From an uncultured Oscillibacter sp. (GTDB taxonomy: Bacteria > Bacillota > Clostridia > Oscillospirales > Oscillospiraceae): a stretch of 11,614 bases of DNA. This document shows, piece by piece, positions 1-6,451 of the stretch; position 1 is the stretch's first letter, and every line of letters begins with the position of its first letter. The stretch spans positions 1-11,614 of the forward strand of contig URKI01000062.1 of the NCBI GenBank assembly GCA_900548505.1, read 5' to 3'. Position numbers and translations under genes: made by a program. The notes beneath the pieces were generated by a model. That model made no database searches. It was not told the origin of the DNA and saw only the letters and a program-made list of their open reading frames with translations.

Positions 1-50
1 TACGAGATAGGCTCCGGTCTCGTGGGCTCGGAGATGTGTATAAGAGACAG
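1..50. other. Sequencing adapter (Nextera i7 side), not genomic
   Basis: The first 50 bases read as the end of the Illumina P7 primer (TACGAGAT), an 8-base index (AGGCTCCG), the Nextera transposase adapter (GTCTCGTGGGCTCGG) and the 19-bp Tn5 mosaic end (AGATGTGTATAAGAGACAG). The reverse complement of bases 2-50 closes the window at 11566-11614. Genomic sequence starts at about position 51. Confidence 0.97.
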
Positions 51-70
51 ATCGGGAGGGGGCCTTCCAA

Positions 71-241
71 ATGGAGCAAACGCGAGTGGTGGATAATCTC
101 TGGAGGATCTGGGTGGATACCAAGCGGCGCATCGTCTCCTTTCACGAGGAGGAGGGCTGCCAGATGCTGGAGTTCCACAGCCACGAGATGTTTTTGAGCT
201 GCGTGGACCAGTACTCCGGGAAGCAGTACCGCTATCAGTAA
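71..241 (+). CDS. Small hypothetical protein, possibly the 3' end of a longer gene
   Basis: A 56-residue ORF begins at ATG 71 and ends with TAA just before a strong terminator. A purine-rich GGGAGGGGG block at 54-62 sits about 8 bases before the ATG and favours that start. However, the frame stays open back to the adapter junction, so this could be the C-terminal end of a longer protein. The predicted product (MEQTRVVDNLWRIWV...YRYQ) is charged and soluble, with no signal peptide, membrane segment or metal-binding motif; it has two Cys, several His and many aromatic residues. I do not recognise the family. GC-rich codon use matches ileS, and the terminator placed 12 bases after the stop supports a real transcription unit ending here. 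Confidence 0.55.
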   Translation: MEQTRVVDNLWRIWVDTKRRIVSFHEEEGCQMLEFHSHEMFLSCVDQYSGKQYRYQ

Positions 242-249
242 AAAAACGG

Positions 250-278
250 AAAAGGGCGCCTTTTGGCGCCCTTTTTTT
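250..278 (+). terminator. Rho-independent terminator after the small ORF
   Basis: A perfect 7-bp stem GGGCGCC / GGCGCCC (254-260 and 265-271) has a TTTT loop and is followed by seven T (272-278). Upstream A-residues (251-253) extend the pairing with the T-tract. It separates the small ORF from the ileS transcription unit. Confidence 0.92.
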
Positions 279-289
279 CCCCGAAACGG

Positions 290-317
290 TTGACAAACCG
301 GCGGAACGTGATATCAT
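290..317 (+). promoter_or_regulatory. Promoter of the T-box/ileS unit
   Basis: A perfect -35 TTGACA (290-295), a 16-base spacer and TATCAT (312-317, 5 of 6 to TATAAT). Transcription should start near 323-325, which is where the T-box leader begins. The preceding terminator ends only 11 bases upstream. Confidence 0.85.
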
Positions 318-322
318 AAGCA

Positions 323-609
323 AGGAATTGCATAGTTTGGCGAGGATGAGGACGAGTACCCCTTTTCCACCGTGCAGAGAGCCGCCGTTTGGTGCAAGGC
401 GGTCGGGCGGGGAGGGCGAACATCACCTTGGAGCCTCCTGCTGAAAGACGACGCGAGTAGGACAGGACGCATGATGCCCGTTAACGCATCGGCCCGTGAC
501 GGCGGGCTGTGAGGGGCCGCTTCCCGTAAGGGGACGGCAAGAAGAGTGGTACCGCAGAGTGTTTTTCCACACCCTGTCTCTTGAAAAAGAGGCAGGGTGT
601 TTTTATTTT
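323..609 (+). ncRNA. T-box leader, isoleucine-responsive
   Basis: This leader senses uncharged tRNA-Ile and controls readthrough into ileS. Visible elements in order: a GA/kink-turn motif ending GAGTA (about 345-357); the Stem I distal elements CAGAGAGCC (375-383) and GGTG (391-394); the specifier context GAAC-ATC-ACC with the Ile codon ATC at 422-424; a CCGTTA region (about 478-484); GTGAGGGGCCGC; and the T-box core GAGTGGTACCGCAG (544-557). The bulge UGGU (547-550) can pair with ACCA, the 3' end of a tRNA with discriminator A73, as expected for tRNA-Ile. The intrinsic terminator has a 14-bp stem (569-582 with 587-600, one G-T wobble), a GAAA loop and a T-rich tract (601-609). Family and ligand call are strong because the downstream gene is IleRS; the exact Stem II/III pairing was not folded. 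Confidence 0.95.
569..609 (+). terminator. T-box regulated terminator
   Basis: The 14-bp stem (569-582 / 587-600) with loop GAAA and tract TTTTTATTTT lies directly after the T-box core. In the family model, binding of uncharged tRNA stabilises a competing antiterminator formed by the T-box core and the 5' arm, allowing ileS transcription. The ileS ribosome-binding site lies beyond it. Confidence 0.93.
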
Positions 610-645
610 GCCTGAACAAATTTACGATATAAAGGAGAAGCGGAC

Positions 646-3459
646 ATGGACTACAATAAGACCATCAATCTGCCCAAGACGGACTTCCCCATGCGGGCGG
701 GCCTGCCCAAGCGGGAGCCGGAGATGCTGGGGCGCTGGAAGGACCAGGACGTCTACAACGAGATGCTCAAAAAGAACGAGGGCAAGCCCCTGTTCAACCT
801 GCATGACGGCCCTCCGTTCTCTAACGGCGCCCTGCACATGGGCCACGCCCTGAACAAGGCCATCAAGGACTTCATCACCCGCAGCTATGCCATGCGGGGT
901 TACTACACCCCCTATATCCCCGGCTGGGATAACCACGGCATGCCCATCGAGTCCGCCATCATCAAGCAAAACAAGCTCAACCGCAAGGAGATGAGCGTGC
1001 CCGACTTCCGCTCTGCCTGCCAGGAGTTCGCCCAGCACTATATGGACGTGCAGAGCGAGGGCTTCCAGCGCATGGGCGTCCTGGGCGACTGGGAGCACCC
1101 CTACGCCACCATGCACCCCGGCTTTGAGGCCGAAGAGGTGAAGGTGTTCGGCGAGATGTTCAAGAAGGGCTATATCTACAAGGGCCTCAAGCCCGTTTAC
1201 TGGTGCCCCCACGACGAGACGGCCCTGGCCGAGGCGGAGATCGAGTATCAGGACGATCCCTGCACCACCGTGTATGTGAAGTTCCCCATGCACGACGACC
1301 AGGGCAAGCTCTCCCATGTGGATAAGAGCAAGCTCTTCTTCGTGATCTGGACCACCACCATCTGGACCCTGCCCGGCAACCTGGCCATCGCCCTGCATCC
1401 CGATGAGTCCTACGCCCTGGTGAAGGCCCCCAACGGGGAAACCTATATCATGGCCGAGGCCCTGACGGAGAAGGTCATGAAGATCGGCGGCTTTGAAAGC
1501 TACGAGATCGTGGAGACCCACCCCGGCTCTTTCTTTGAAAATATGCTGGCCGACCATCCTTTCCTGCCCAAGACTTCCCGTCTGGTGAATGCCGACTACG
1601 TCACCATGGACTCCGGTACCGGCTGCGTCCACACGGCCCCCGGCTTCGGCGCCGACGACTATCAGACCTGCAAGCGCTACGGCATGGACATGGTGGTGCC
1701 CGTGGATGACCAGGGCCGCCACACCGACTACGCCGGCAAGTACGCGGGCCTGACCACTGACGAGTCCAACCCCATCATCCTCAAGGATATGAAGGAGAGC
1801 GGCGTGCTCTTTGCCCAGGAGGACATCGTCCACAGCTATCCCCACTGCTGGCGCTGCAAGGGCCCCATCATCTTCCGCGCCACTCCCCAGTGGTTCTGCT
1901 CCGTGGAGGCTTTCAAGGACGAGGCCTGCGCCGCCTGCGATGACGTGCGCTGGGTGCCCGGCTGGGGCATTGACCGCATGAAGTCCATGATCCGCGAGCG
2001 CAACGACTGGTGCATCTCCCGTCAGCGCAAGTGGGGCCTGCCCATCCCCGTGGTGTACTGCAAGGACTGCGGCAAGCCCATCTGCACCGACGAGACCATC
2101 GCCGCCATCTCCGCTCTCTTCGAGAAGGAGGGCTCCAACGCCTGGTTTGCCAAGACCGCCGAGGAGATCCTGCCCGAGGGCTTCACCTGCCCCCACTGCG
2201 GCGGAAAGAGCGGCTTTGAAAAGGAAGAGGACACCCTGGACGGCTGGTTCGACTCCGGCTCCACCCACTTCGCCGCCATGAAGCGGGATCAGGGCTTCTG
2301 GCCTGCTACCATGTACCTGGAGGGCCTGGATCAGTACCGCGGCTGGTTCCAGTCCTCTTTGCTGACCGCTGTGGGCGCCTTCGGCCAGGGCGCGCCCTTC
2401 AAGGAGTGCGTCACCCACGGCTGGACCGTGGACGGCGAGGGCAAGGCTATGCACAAGTCTCTGGGCAACGGCATGGACCCCTATGAGATCATGGACAAGT
2501 ACGGCGCAGACCTGCTGCGTCTGTGGGCTGCCAGCGCCGACTACCACGCCGATATGCGCTGCTCTCACGACATCTTCAAGCAGCTGAGCCAGAACTACCT
2601 GAAGTTCCGCAACACCGCCCGCTACTGCCTGGGCAACCTGGACGGCTTCGACGCCGACCATCTGGTGGCTCCCCAGGACATGGAGGAGCTGGACCGCTGG
2701 GCCGTCACCCGCCTGAACGCCCTCATCGAAAAGTGCGAGCAGGCCTACAAGGACTACGAGTTCAACGCCGTCACCCACGCGGTCAACGACTTCTGCGTGG
2801 TGGACCTGTCCAACTTCTACCTGGATATCATCAAGGACCGGCTCTACTGCGAGGAGCGGGACGGCCTTAAGCGCCGCAGCGCCCAGACGGCCCTGTTCCT
2901 GATCCTGGATACCATGACCCGCATCATGGCCCCCATCCTGGCCTTCACCTGCGACGAGATCTGGCAGTCCATGCCCCATCGCGCCGGTGACGACGAGCGC
3001 AACGTGGTGTTCAACGAGATGCACAAGCCCTTCGCCGACTATGCCCTCAGCGAGTCCGCCATGGCCAAGTGGGGCGTGGTGGAGACCCTGCGCGACGACG
3101 TGAACGCCGTGCTGGAGGCCGCCCGTGCCCAGAAGAAGATCGGCAAGGCCCTGGAGGCCCATGTGACCCTCCACGCCGGCGATGACGCCACCGCCACCAT
3201 CCTCATGCAGACCGCCGGACTGAACCTGGCGGAGCTGTTCATCGTCTCTGACTGCCAGGTGGCCTCCGGCCGTCCCGAGGACGGCGCCGTCACCGGTCAG
3301 GGCACCGCCTATCCTGGCCTGACCGTGGCTGTCACCGAGGCCAAGGGCGGCAAGTGCGAGCGCTGCTGGATGCACTCCACCCAGGTGGGCCAGGACGCGG
3401 ATCATCCCACCCTGTGCCCCCGCTGCGCTGCTGTGGTGGCCAAGCTGCCCCAGTTCTGA
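646..3459 (+). CDS. ileS: Isoleucyl-tRNA synthetase
   Basis: Cytoplasmic class I synthetase that charges tRNA-Ile and edits Val-tRNA-Ile. At 937 residues it has normal bacterial length. The HIGH motif is HMGH (64-67). The CP1 editing domain shows WTTTIWTLPGN (235-245) and GTGCVHTAPGFGADD (324-338). The catalytic loop usually written KMSKS reads AMHKS (601-605, after K600). Cys pairs include CWRC (401-404), and a C-terminal zinc finger CxxC...CxxC uses C904, C907, C924 and C927. The C-terminal finger and overall layout fit the ordinary IleS1 type rather than the mupirocin-resistant IleS2 type (family knowledge). The start is set by AAAGGAGAA at 631-639, seven bases before the ATG. The gene is monocistronic, under the upstream T-box, and is followed 21 bases later by a terminator. 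Confidence 0.98.
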   Translation: MDYNKTINLPKTDFPMRAGLPKREPEMLGRWKDQDVYNEMLKKNEGKPLFNLHDGPPFSNGALHMGHALNKAIKDFITRSYAMRGYYTPYIPGWDNHGMPIESAIIKQNKLNRKEMSVPDFRSACQEFAQHYMDVQSEGFQRMGVLGDWEHPYATMHPGFEAEEVKVFGEMFKKGYIYKGLKPVYWCPHDETALAEAEIEYQDDPCTTVYVKFPMHDDQGKLSHVDKSKLFFVIWTTTIWTLPGNLAIALHPDESYALVKAPNGETYIMAEALTEKVMKIGGFESYEIVETHPGSFFENMLADHPFLPKTSRLVNADYVTMDSGTGCVHTAPGFGADDYQTCKRYGMDMVVPVDDQGRHTDYAGKYAGLTTDESNPIILKDMKESGVLFAQEDIVHSYPHCWRCKGPIIFRATPQWFCSVEAFKDEACAACDDVRWVPGWGIDRMKSMIRERNDWCISRQRKWGLPIPVVYCKDCGKPICTDETIAAISALFEKEGSNAWFAKTAEEILPEGFTCPHCGGKSGFEKEEDTLDGWFDSGSTHFAAMKRDQGFWPATMYLEGLDQYRGWFQSSLLTAVGAFGQGAPFKECVTHGWTVDGEGKAMHKSLGNGMDPYEIMDKYGADLLRLWAASADYHADMRCSHDIFKQLSQNYLKFRNTARYCLGNLDGFDADHLVAPQDMEELDRWAVTRLNALIEKCEQAYKDYEFNAVTHAVNDFCVVDLSNFYLDIIKDRLYCEERDGLKRRSAQTALFLILDTMTRIMAPILAFTCDEIWQSMPHRAGDDERNVVFNEMHKPFADYALSESAMAKWGVVETLRDDVNAVLEAARAQKKIGKALEAHVTLHAGDDATATILMQTAGLNLAELFIVSDCQVASGRPEDGAVTGQGTAYPGLTVAVTEAKGGKCERCWMHSTQVGQDADHPTLCPRCAAVVAKLPQF

Positions 3460-3480
3460 TCCTGCGTTTTCCCTTCAAGC

Positions 3481-3516
3481 AAAAGCACCCGGATCCTACG
3501 GTCCGGGTGCTTTTTT
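3481..3516 (+). terminator. Rho-independent terminator of ileS
   Basis: AGCACCCGGA pairs with TCCGGGTGCT, and the stem can be extended by two bp past a one-base bulge. It is followed by TTTTTT (3511-3516) and preceded by AAA. It lies 21 bases after the ileS stop. Confidence 0.92.
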
Positions 3517-3578
3517 GCGTTGTGTGGAAAACCGGGGAGAACGGCCCTCCGGCGGTCGGGCAAAACTGCGCCGGGATC

Positions 3579-3612
3579 AAAAAGCGCCCCGCGGATGTTC
3601 CGCGGGGCGCTT
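3579..3612 (-). terminator. Terminator of the nucleoside operon
   Basis: Read on the minus strand, a perfect 14-bp stem (arms 3582-3595 and 3599-3612, loop of three) is followed by a T run (complement of 3579-3583). It begins 10 bases after the phosphorylase stop. Together with the ileS terminator it insulates two convergent transcription units. Confidence 0.88.
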
Positions 3613-3622
3613 GCGTTTACAG

Positions 3623-4369
3623 TCAGTCCAGAGGAACCTGCACGATGGCGTCCAGGGCGATGGAGATCTCGTTTTCCACAGCCTGGGCCACGTCGGTGTC
3701 GTCGGCGGTCTGGTTGTAGCCGTCCACGCCCACCAGCTCGAAGGCGGGAGCGTCGGCAGCGATGATGGCGCCGGCCTTGACGCCGTGGAGGGAGGCCACC
3801 ACCAGGAGGCTGGCCACCTCGTTTTCCATGGCCTTCACGCCGGCCTTGGCGTAGAGCTTCACGGTGGACTCCAGGAAGCCGGGATAGAACAGGGCCTGGG
3901 TCAGCACGATGCCCTTGTGGACGGGGATGTCCAGGGCCCGGGCGGAGGCGGTCAGGGCCGCGACCACCTCACCGTCGGCGATAGCGGGGTAGGAAAGGGG
4001 GATCATCTTCTCAGTGACGCCCTCCTCCCGGCAGGCGCCGGTGGCGATGATGAGGCTGCCGGCAGTCACATCGGGCTGCATGCCGCCGCAGGTGCCCGTG
4101 CGGATGATGACCTTGGCGCCGGCACGCCACAGGCTCTCAAAGGCGATGGCCGCGCCGCCGCAGCCTACGCCGTGGGAGGTGACGGCCACCTCCACGCCCT
4201 TGTAGGTGCCTGCGTAGGTCCAGTACTCCCGGTTCTGGGCCAGGCACCGGGCGTTTTCCAGCCGGTGGGAGATGCGCTCGGCGCGGGCGGGGTCGCCGCA
4301 CACCAGCACGCGGGCGGGGATGTCGCCGGGGGCCACATGGATGCAGGGCAGCAGATTCTTTTCAGACAT
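3623..4369 (-). CDS. Nucleoside phosphorylase, hexameric PNP/UP family
   Basis: Predicted to cleave a nucleoside with phosphate into free base and (deoxy)ribose-1-phosphate. The 248-residue length is normal for the trimer-of-dimers NP-I family. Phosphate and nucleoside-site motifs are GDPAR (25-29), SHGVGCGG (65-72) and RTGTCGG (90-96). D206 aligns with the catalytic Asp of purine nucleoside phosphorylases (from memory, D206 of the Plasmodium enzyme and D204 of E. coli DeoD), and E184 with the ribose-binding Glu. The usual E-M-E motif reads E182-N183-E184. After FYPG (161-164) the residues are FLE, where E. coli uridine phosphorylase has Q-x-R for uracil recognition. A purine nucleoside substrate is therefore more likely than uridine, but specificity is not settled. 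It is last in the operon, 94 bases after the second permease; AGGAGGAGA precedes the ATG. Confidence 0.9.
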   Translation of the reverse strand: MSEKNLLPCIHVAPGDIPARVLVCGDPARAERISHRLENARCLAQNREYWTYAGTYKGVEVAVTSHGVGCGGAAIAFESLWRAGAKVIIRTGTCGGMQPDVTAGSLIIATGACREEGVTEKMIPLSYPAIADGEVVAALTASARALDIPVHKGIVLTQALFYPGFLESTVKLYAKAGVKAMENEVASLLVVASLHGVKAGAIIAADAPAFELVGVDGYNQTADDTDVAQAVENEISIALDAIVQVPLD

Positions 4370-4407
4370 GGGATCTCCTCCTGAGTCGTAAAAAATGTGG
4401 ATAGAAA

Positions 4408-4433
4408 GCTGGCCCGCCGCCAGGCGGGCCAGC
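4408..4433 (-). promoter_or_regulatory. Intercistronic hairpin before the phosphorylase gene
   Basis: A perfect 11-bp inverted repeat GCTGGCCCGCC / GGCGGGCCAGC with a 4-base loop lies 18 bases after the permease stop. On the minus strand only TTTCTATCC follows, so it is a poor intrinsic terminator. It may be a leaky terminator or a processing and 3'-end stability element that sets the phosphorylase level relative to the permeases. Confidence 0.6.
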
Positions 4434-4451
4434 GCGTGTGGAAAAGGGAAG

Positions 4452-5357
4452 TCAGCTCTTGCGCAGCTTTCCGGTGGCGGTGCGGCGGCTGAACAGCACC
4501 AGCGCCACCACGGTGGCGATATAGGGCAGGGCCATGGTCAGCTGGCTCTTGATGACGTTCTGCAGCGCAAGGCCGATGCCCTGGCACAGACCGAAGAACA
4601 GGCTGGAGAAGATCACCAGCAGGGGGTGGGACATGCCCAGGGAAGAGGCCGCCATGGCGATGAAGCCGCGGCCGGAGGTCATGTTCTCCGTGAACATGGT
4701 CACCTGGCCCATGCTCAGTGCCGTGCCGCCCAGGCCGCACAGGGCACCGGAGAGCACCACCACGGCCATCTGGATGCGGGTGCCCTTGGTGCCGAGGCTC
4801 TCTGCCGCTTCCTTGTTGATGCCCACAGACAGCGTCCGGTAGCCGGCCACGGTCTTGAAGAGGAAGATAAAGAGCACGATGGCGATCACATAGCACAGGT
4901 AGTCCAGGATGGTCAGGTTTTCCAGCACACGGCCCAGGAACGGGATGTCCTTGATGATGGGCAGGTTGATCTTGTACATGGGCACCAGGCGCTCATCCAC
5001 CAACCGGCCCCGCAGACCGAAGATGACGTACAGGAGGAAGGTGGTGGCGCCGTTGATGAGCAGGTTCAAAGAGGTACCGATGACCATGTCCGGGGCCTTG
5101 TACTTCACCTGCAGCACGGCCACCACCGCGCCCACCAGGGCGCCGGAGGCGATGCCGGCCAGCACGGACAGCAGGATGCTTCCGGTGAAGAAGTTCACCA
5201 CGATGGAGCAGAAGCACGCGATGAGCATCTGGGCTTCCAGGGCGATGTTGAACACGCCCACCCGGCTGCACATGGCGCAGCCCAGTGCCGCCAGCAGAAT
5301 GGGGGTGGTGGAGCGCAGGGTGGAGTTGACGATGGAGGCGATATATGCGCTGTTCAT
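4452..5357 (-). CDS. ABC transporter permease 2 (nucleoside type)
   Basis: A 301-residue integral membrane protein of the BPD_transp_2 family (LivH/RbsC-like), the second permease of a BMP-type nucleoside importer (NupQ/YufQ-like). The start at ATG 5357 is chosen over an upstream in-frame ATG (5447): it forms an ATGA overlap of 4 bases with the preceding permease, has GGAGG before it, and begins with MNSAYIASIVNSTLRSTTP as in the family. Many hydrophobic segments are visible, such as the stretches at about residues 18-30, 41-60 and 62-85. The family motif near the first cytoplasmic loop, normally NIGLEG, reads NIALEAQ (37-43). The C-terminus SRRTATGKLRKS is basic, as expected for a cytoplasmic tail. 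Overlap with permease 1 suggests translational coupling and equal amounts of the two subunits. Confidence 0.93.
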   Translation of the reverse strand: MNSAYIASIVNSTLRSTTPILLAALGCAMCSRVGVFNIALEAQMLIACFCSIVVNFFTGSILLSVLAGIASGALVGAVVAVLQVKYKAPDMVIGTSLNLLINGATTFLLYVIFGLRGRLVDERLVPMYKINLPIIKDIPFLGRVLENLTILDYLCYVIAIVLFIFLFKTVAGYRTLSVGINKEAAESLGTKGTRIQMAVVVLSGALCGLGGTALSMGQVTMFTENMTSGRGFIAMAASSLGMSHPLLVIFSSLFFGLCQGIGLALQNVIKSQLTMALPYIATVVALVLFSRRTATGKLRKS

Positions 5358-6451
5358 GCCTGAGCCCCTCCTTCCGCAGTCTTGGCCTTTTTCTTCTTGG
5401 TGAACTGGAACACCACTTTCACGGAGACAAACAGCGTGATGCAGCACTGGATGATGGTGGCGATCTCCAGGGGGATGCCCATGGAGCGCTGGATGGCGCT
5501 GCCGCCGATCTGGAGGCCCGCCAGGAAGATGGCGGAGAAGAACATGCCCACAGGATGGAGGTTTGCCATCAGGGCGGCCATCAGGCCCGTCCAGGCGTAG
5601 CTGGTGGAGGTGAACATGCCGTCCACAAAGCGGTACTTGAGGCCGAAGACCTCCGTGCCGCCGCCGATGGCGGCGATGGCGCCGGAGAGGGCCATGGTGA
5701 TCATCATGACCTTGATCTGCTTGGTGCCGCCGTAGCGGGCGAAGGCTGCGTTGAAGCCGCCCATCTTGGACTCATAGCCGAACACGGTGCGCCGGGTGAG
5801 GAACATCATGCCGATCATCACCAGAACGGCAATGATGAAGCCGGCGTTAAAGGTGCTGATAGAGGACAGGCGGGGCAGGTGCATGGCCTCATTGAGCTCG
5901 ATGGTCTGCAGGGCCAGGCCGTCGCCGGCGGTGTCCTTGAGGGGATAGGTGACGAAGTAGCTGGTGATGTAGTTGGCCACGTAGTTGAGCATCAGCGTGG
6001 TGATGACCATGCTGACGTTGAACTTCCAGGTGAGCACGGCGGGCAGCAGGGCGTACAGGGCGCCGGCTGCCAGAGCCGCCAGCCAGGCCAGCAGGCAGAT
6101 GAGCACCGGAGGGCCGGGCACATACAGGGCCACCACCGTGCCGATGAAGGCGCCGGTGATCATCTGGCCCTCCACGCCGATGTTGATGTAGCCGGCGCGC
6201 CAGGCGATGCCGGTGGCCATGGCGGAGATGATGATGGGCGTGGCACGGGTCAGGGTGGAGAAGAGGTAATAGGGCTTCAGAAAGGACTTCTGGAACATCT
6301 CCGCGTAGACTGCCAGGGGATTCTGGCCGCAGGAGAGAATGACCACTGCGCCCACCGCCAGGCCGAATACCACGGCGATCAGGGGCTGACGCAGTGCCGC
6401 CAGGGACCGCAGGAGACTGCGGGAGAAGGCGGAACCGTTAGACTGCTTCAT
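5354..6451 (-). CDS. ABC transporter permease 1 (nucleoside type)
   Basis: A 365-residue integral membrane subunit of the BPD_transp_2 family (NupP/YufP-like). A short basic N-terminus precedes a first membrane segment at about 22-41. The conserved loop reads WRAGYINIGVEGQ (84-96), close to the family consensus, and a second typical stretch is VITTLMLNYVANY (149-161). Further hydrophobic segments follow, and the tail FTKKKKAKTAEGGAQA is basic and cytoplasmic. The gene begins 14 bases inside the end of the ATPase gene, with GGGAGGA eight bases before the ATG, and ends in an ATGA overlap with permease 2. It pairs with permease 2 to form the heterodimeric channel of the importer. Confidence 0.95.
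   Translation of the reverse strand: MKQSNGSAFSRSLLRSLAALRQPLIAVVFGLAVGAVVILSCGQNPLAVYAEMFQKSFLKPYYLFSTLTRATPIIISAMATGIAWRAGYINIGVEGQMITGAFIGTVVALYVPGPPVLICLLAWLAALAAGALYALLPAVLTWKFNVSMVITTLMLNYVANYITSYFVTYPLKDTAGDGLALQTIELNEAMHLPRLSSISTFNAGFIIAVLVMIGMMFLTRRTVFGYESKMGGFNAAFARYGGTKQIKVMMITMALSGAIAAIGGGTEVFGLKYRFVDGMFTSTSYAWTGLMAALMANLHPVGMFFSAIFLAGLQIGGSAIQRSMGIPLEIATIIQCCITLFVSVKVVFQFTKKKKAKTAEGGAQA

Noticed and set aside
622..3405. A 927-codon open frame antisense to ileS
   Set aside because: It is a mirror of GC-rich codon use: the product is Gly/Ala/Val/His/Leu-rich low-complexity sequence. The sense strand encodes an unmistakable IleRS.
5355..5447. A longer permease 2 starting at 5447
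   Set aside because: The extra 30 residues are hydrophilic, read over permease 1 in another frame, and the ATGA-overlap start with GGAGG fits the family N-terminus.
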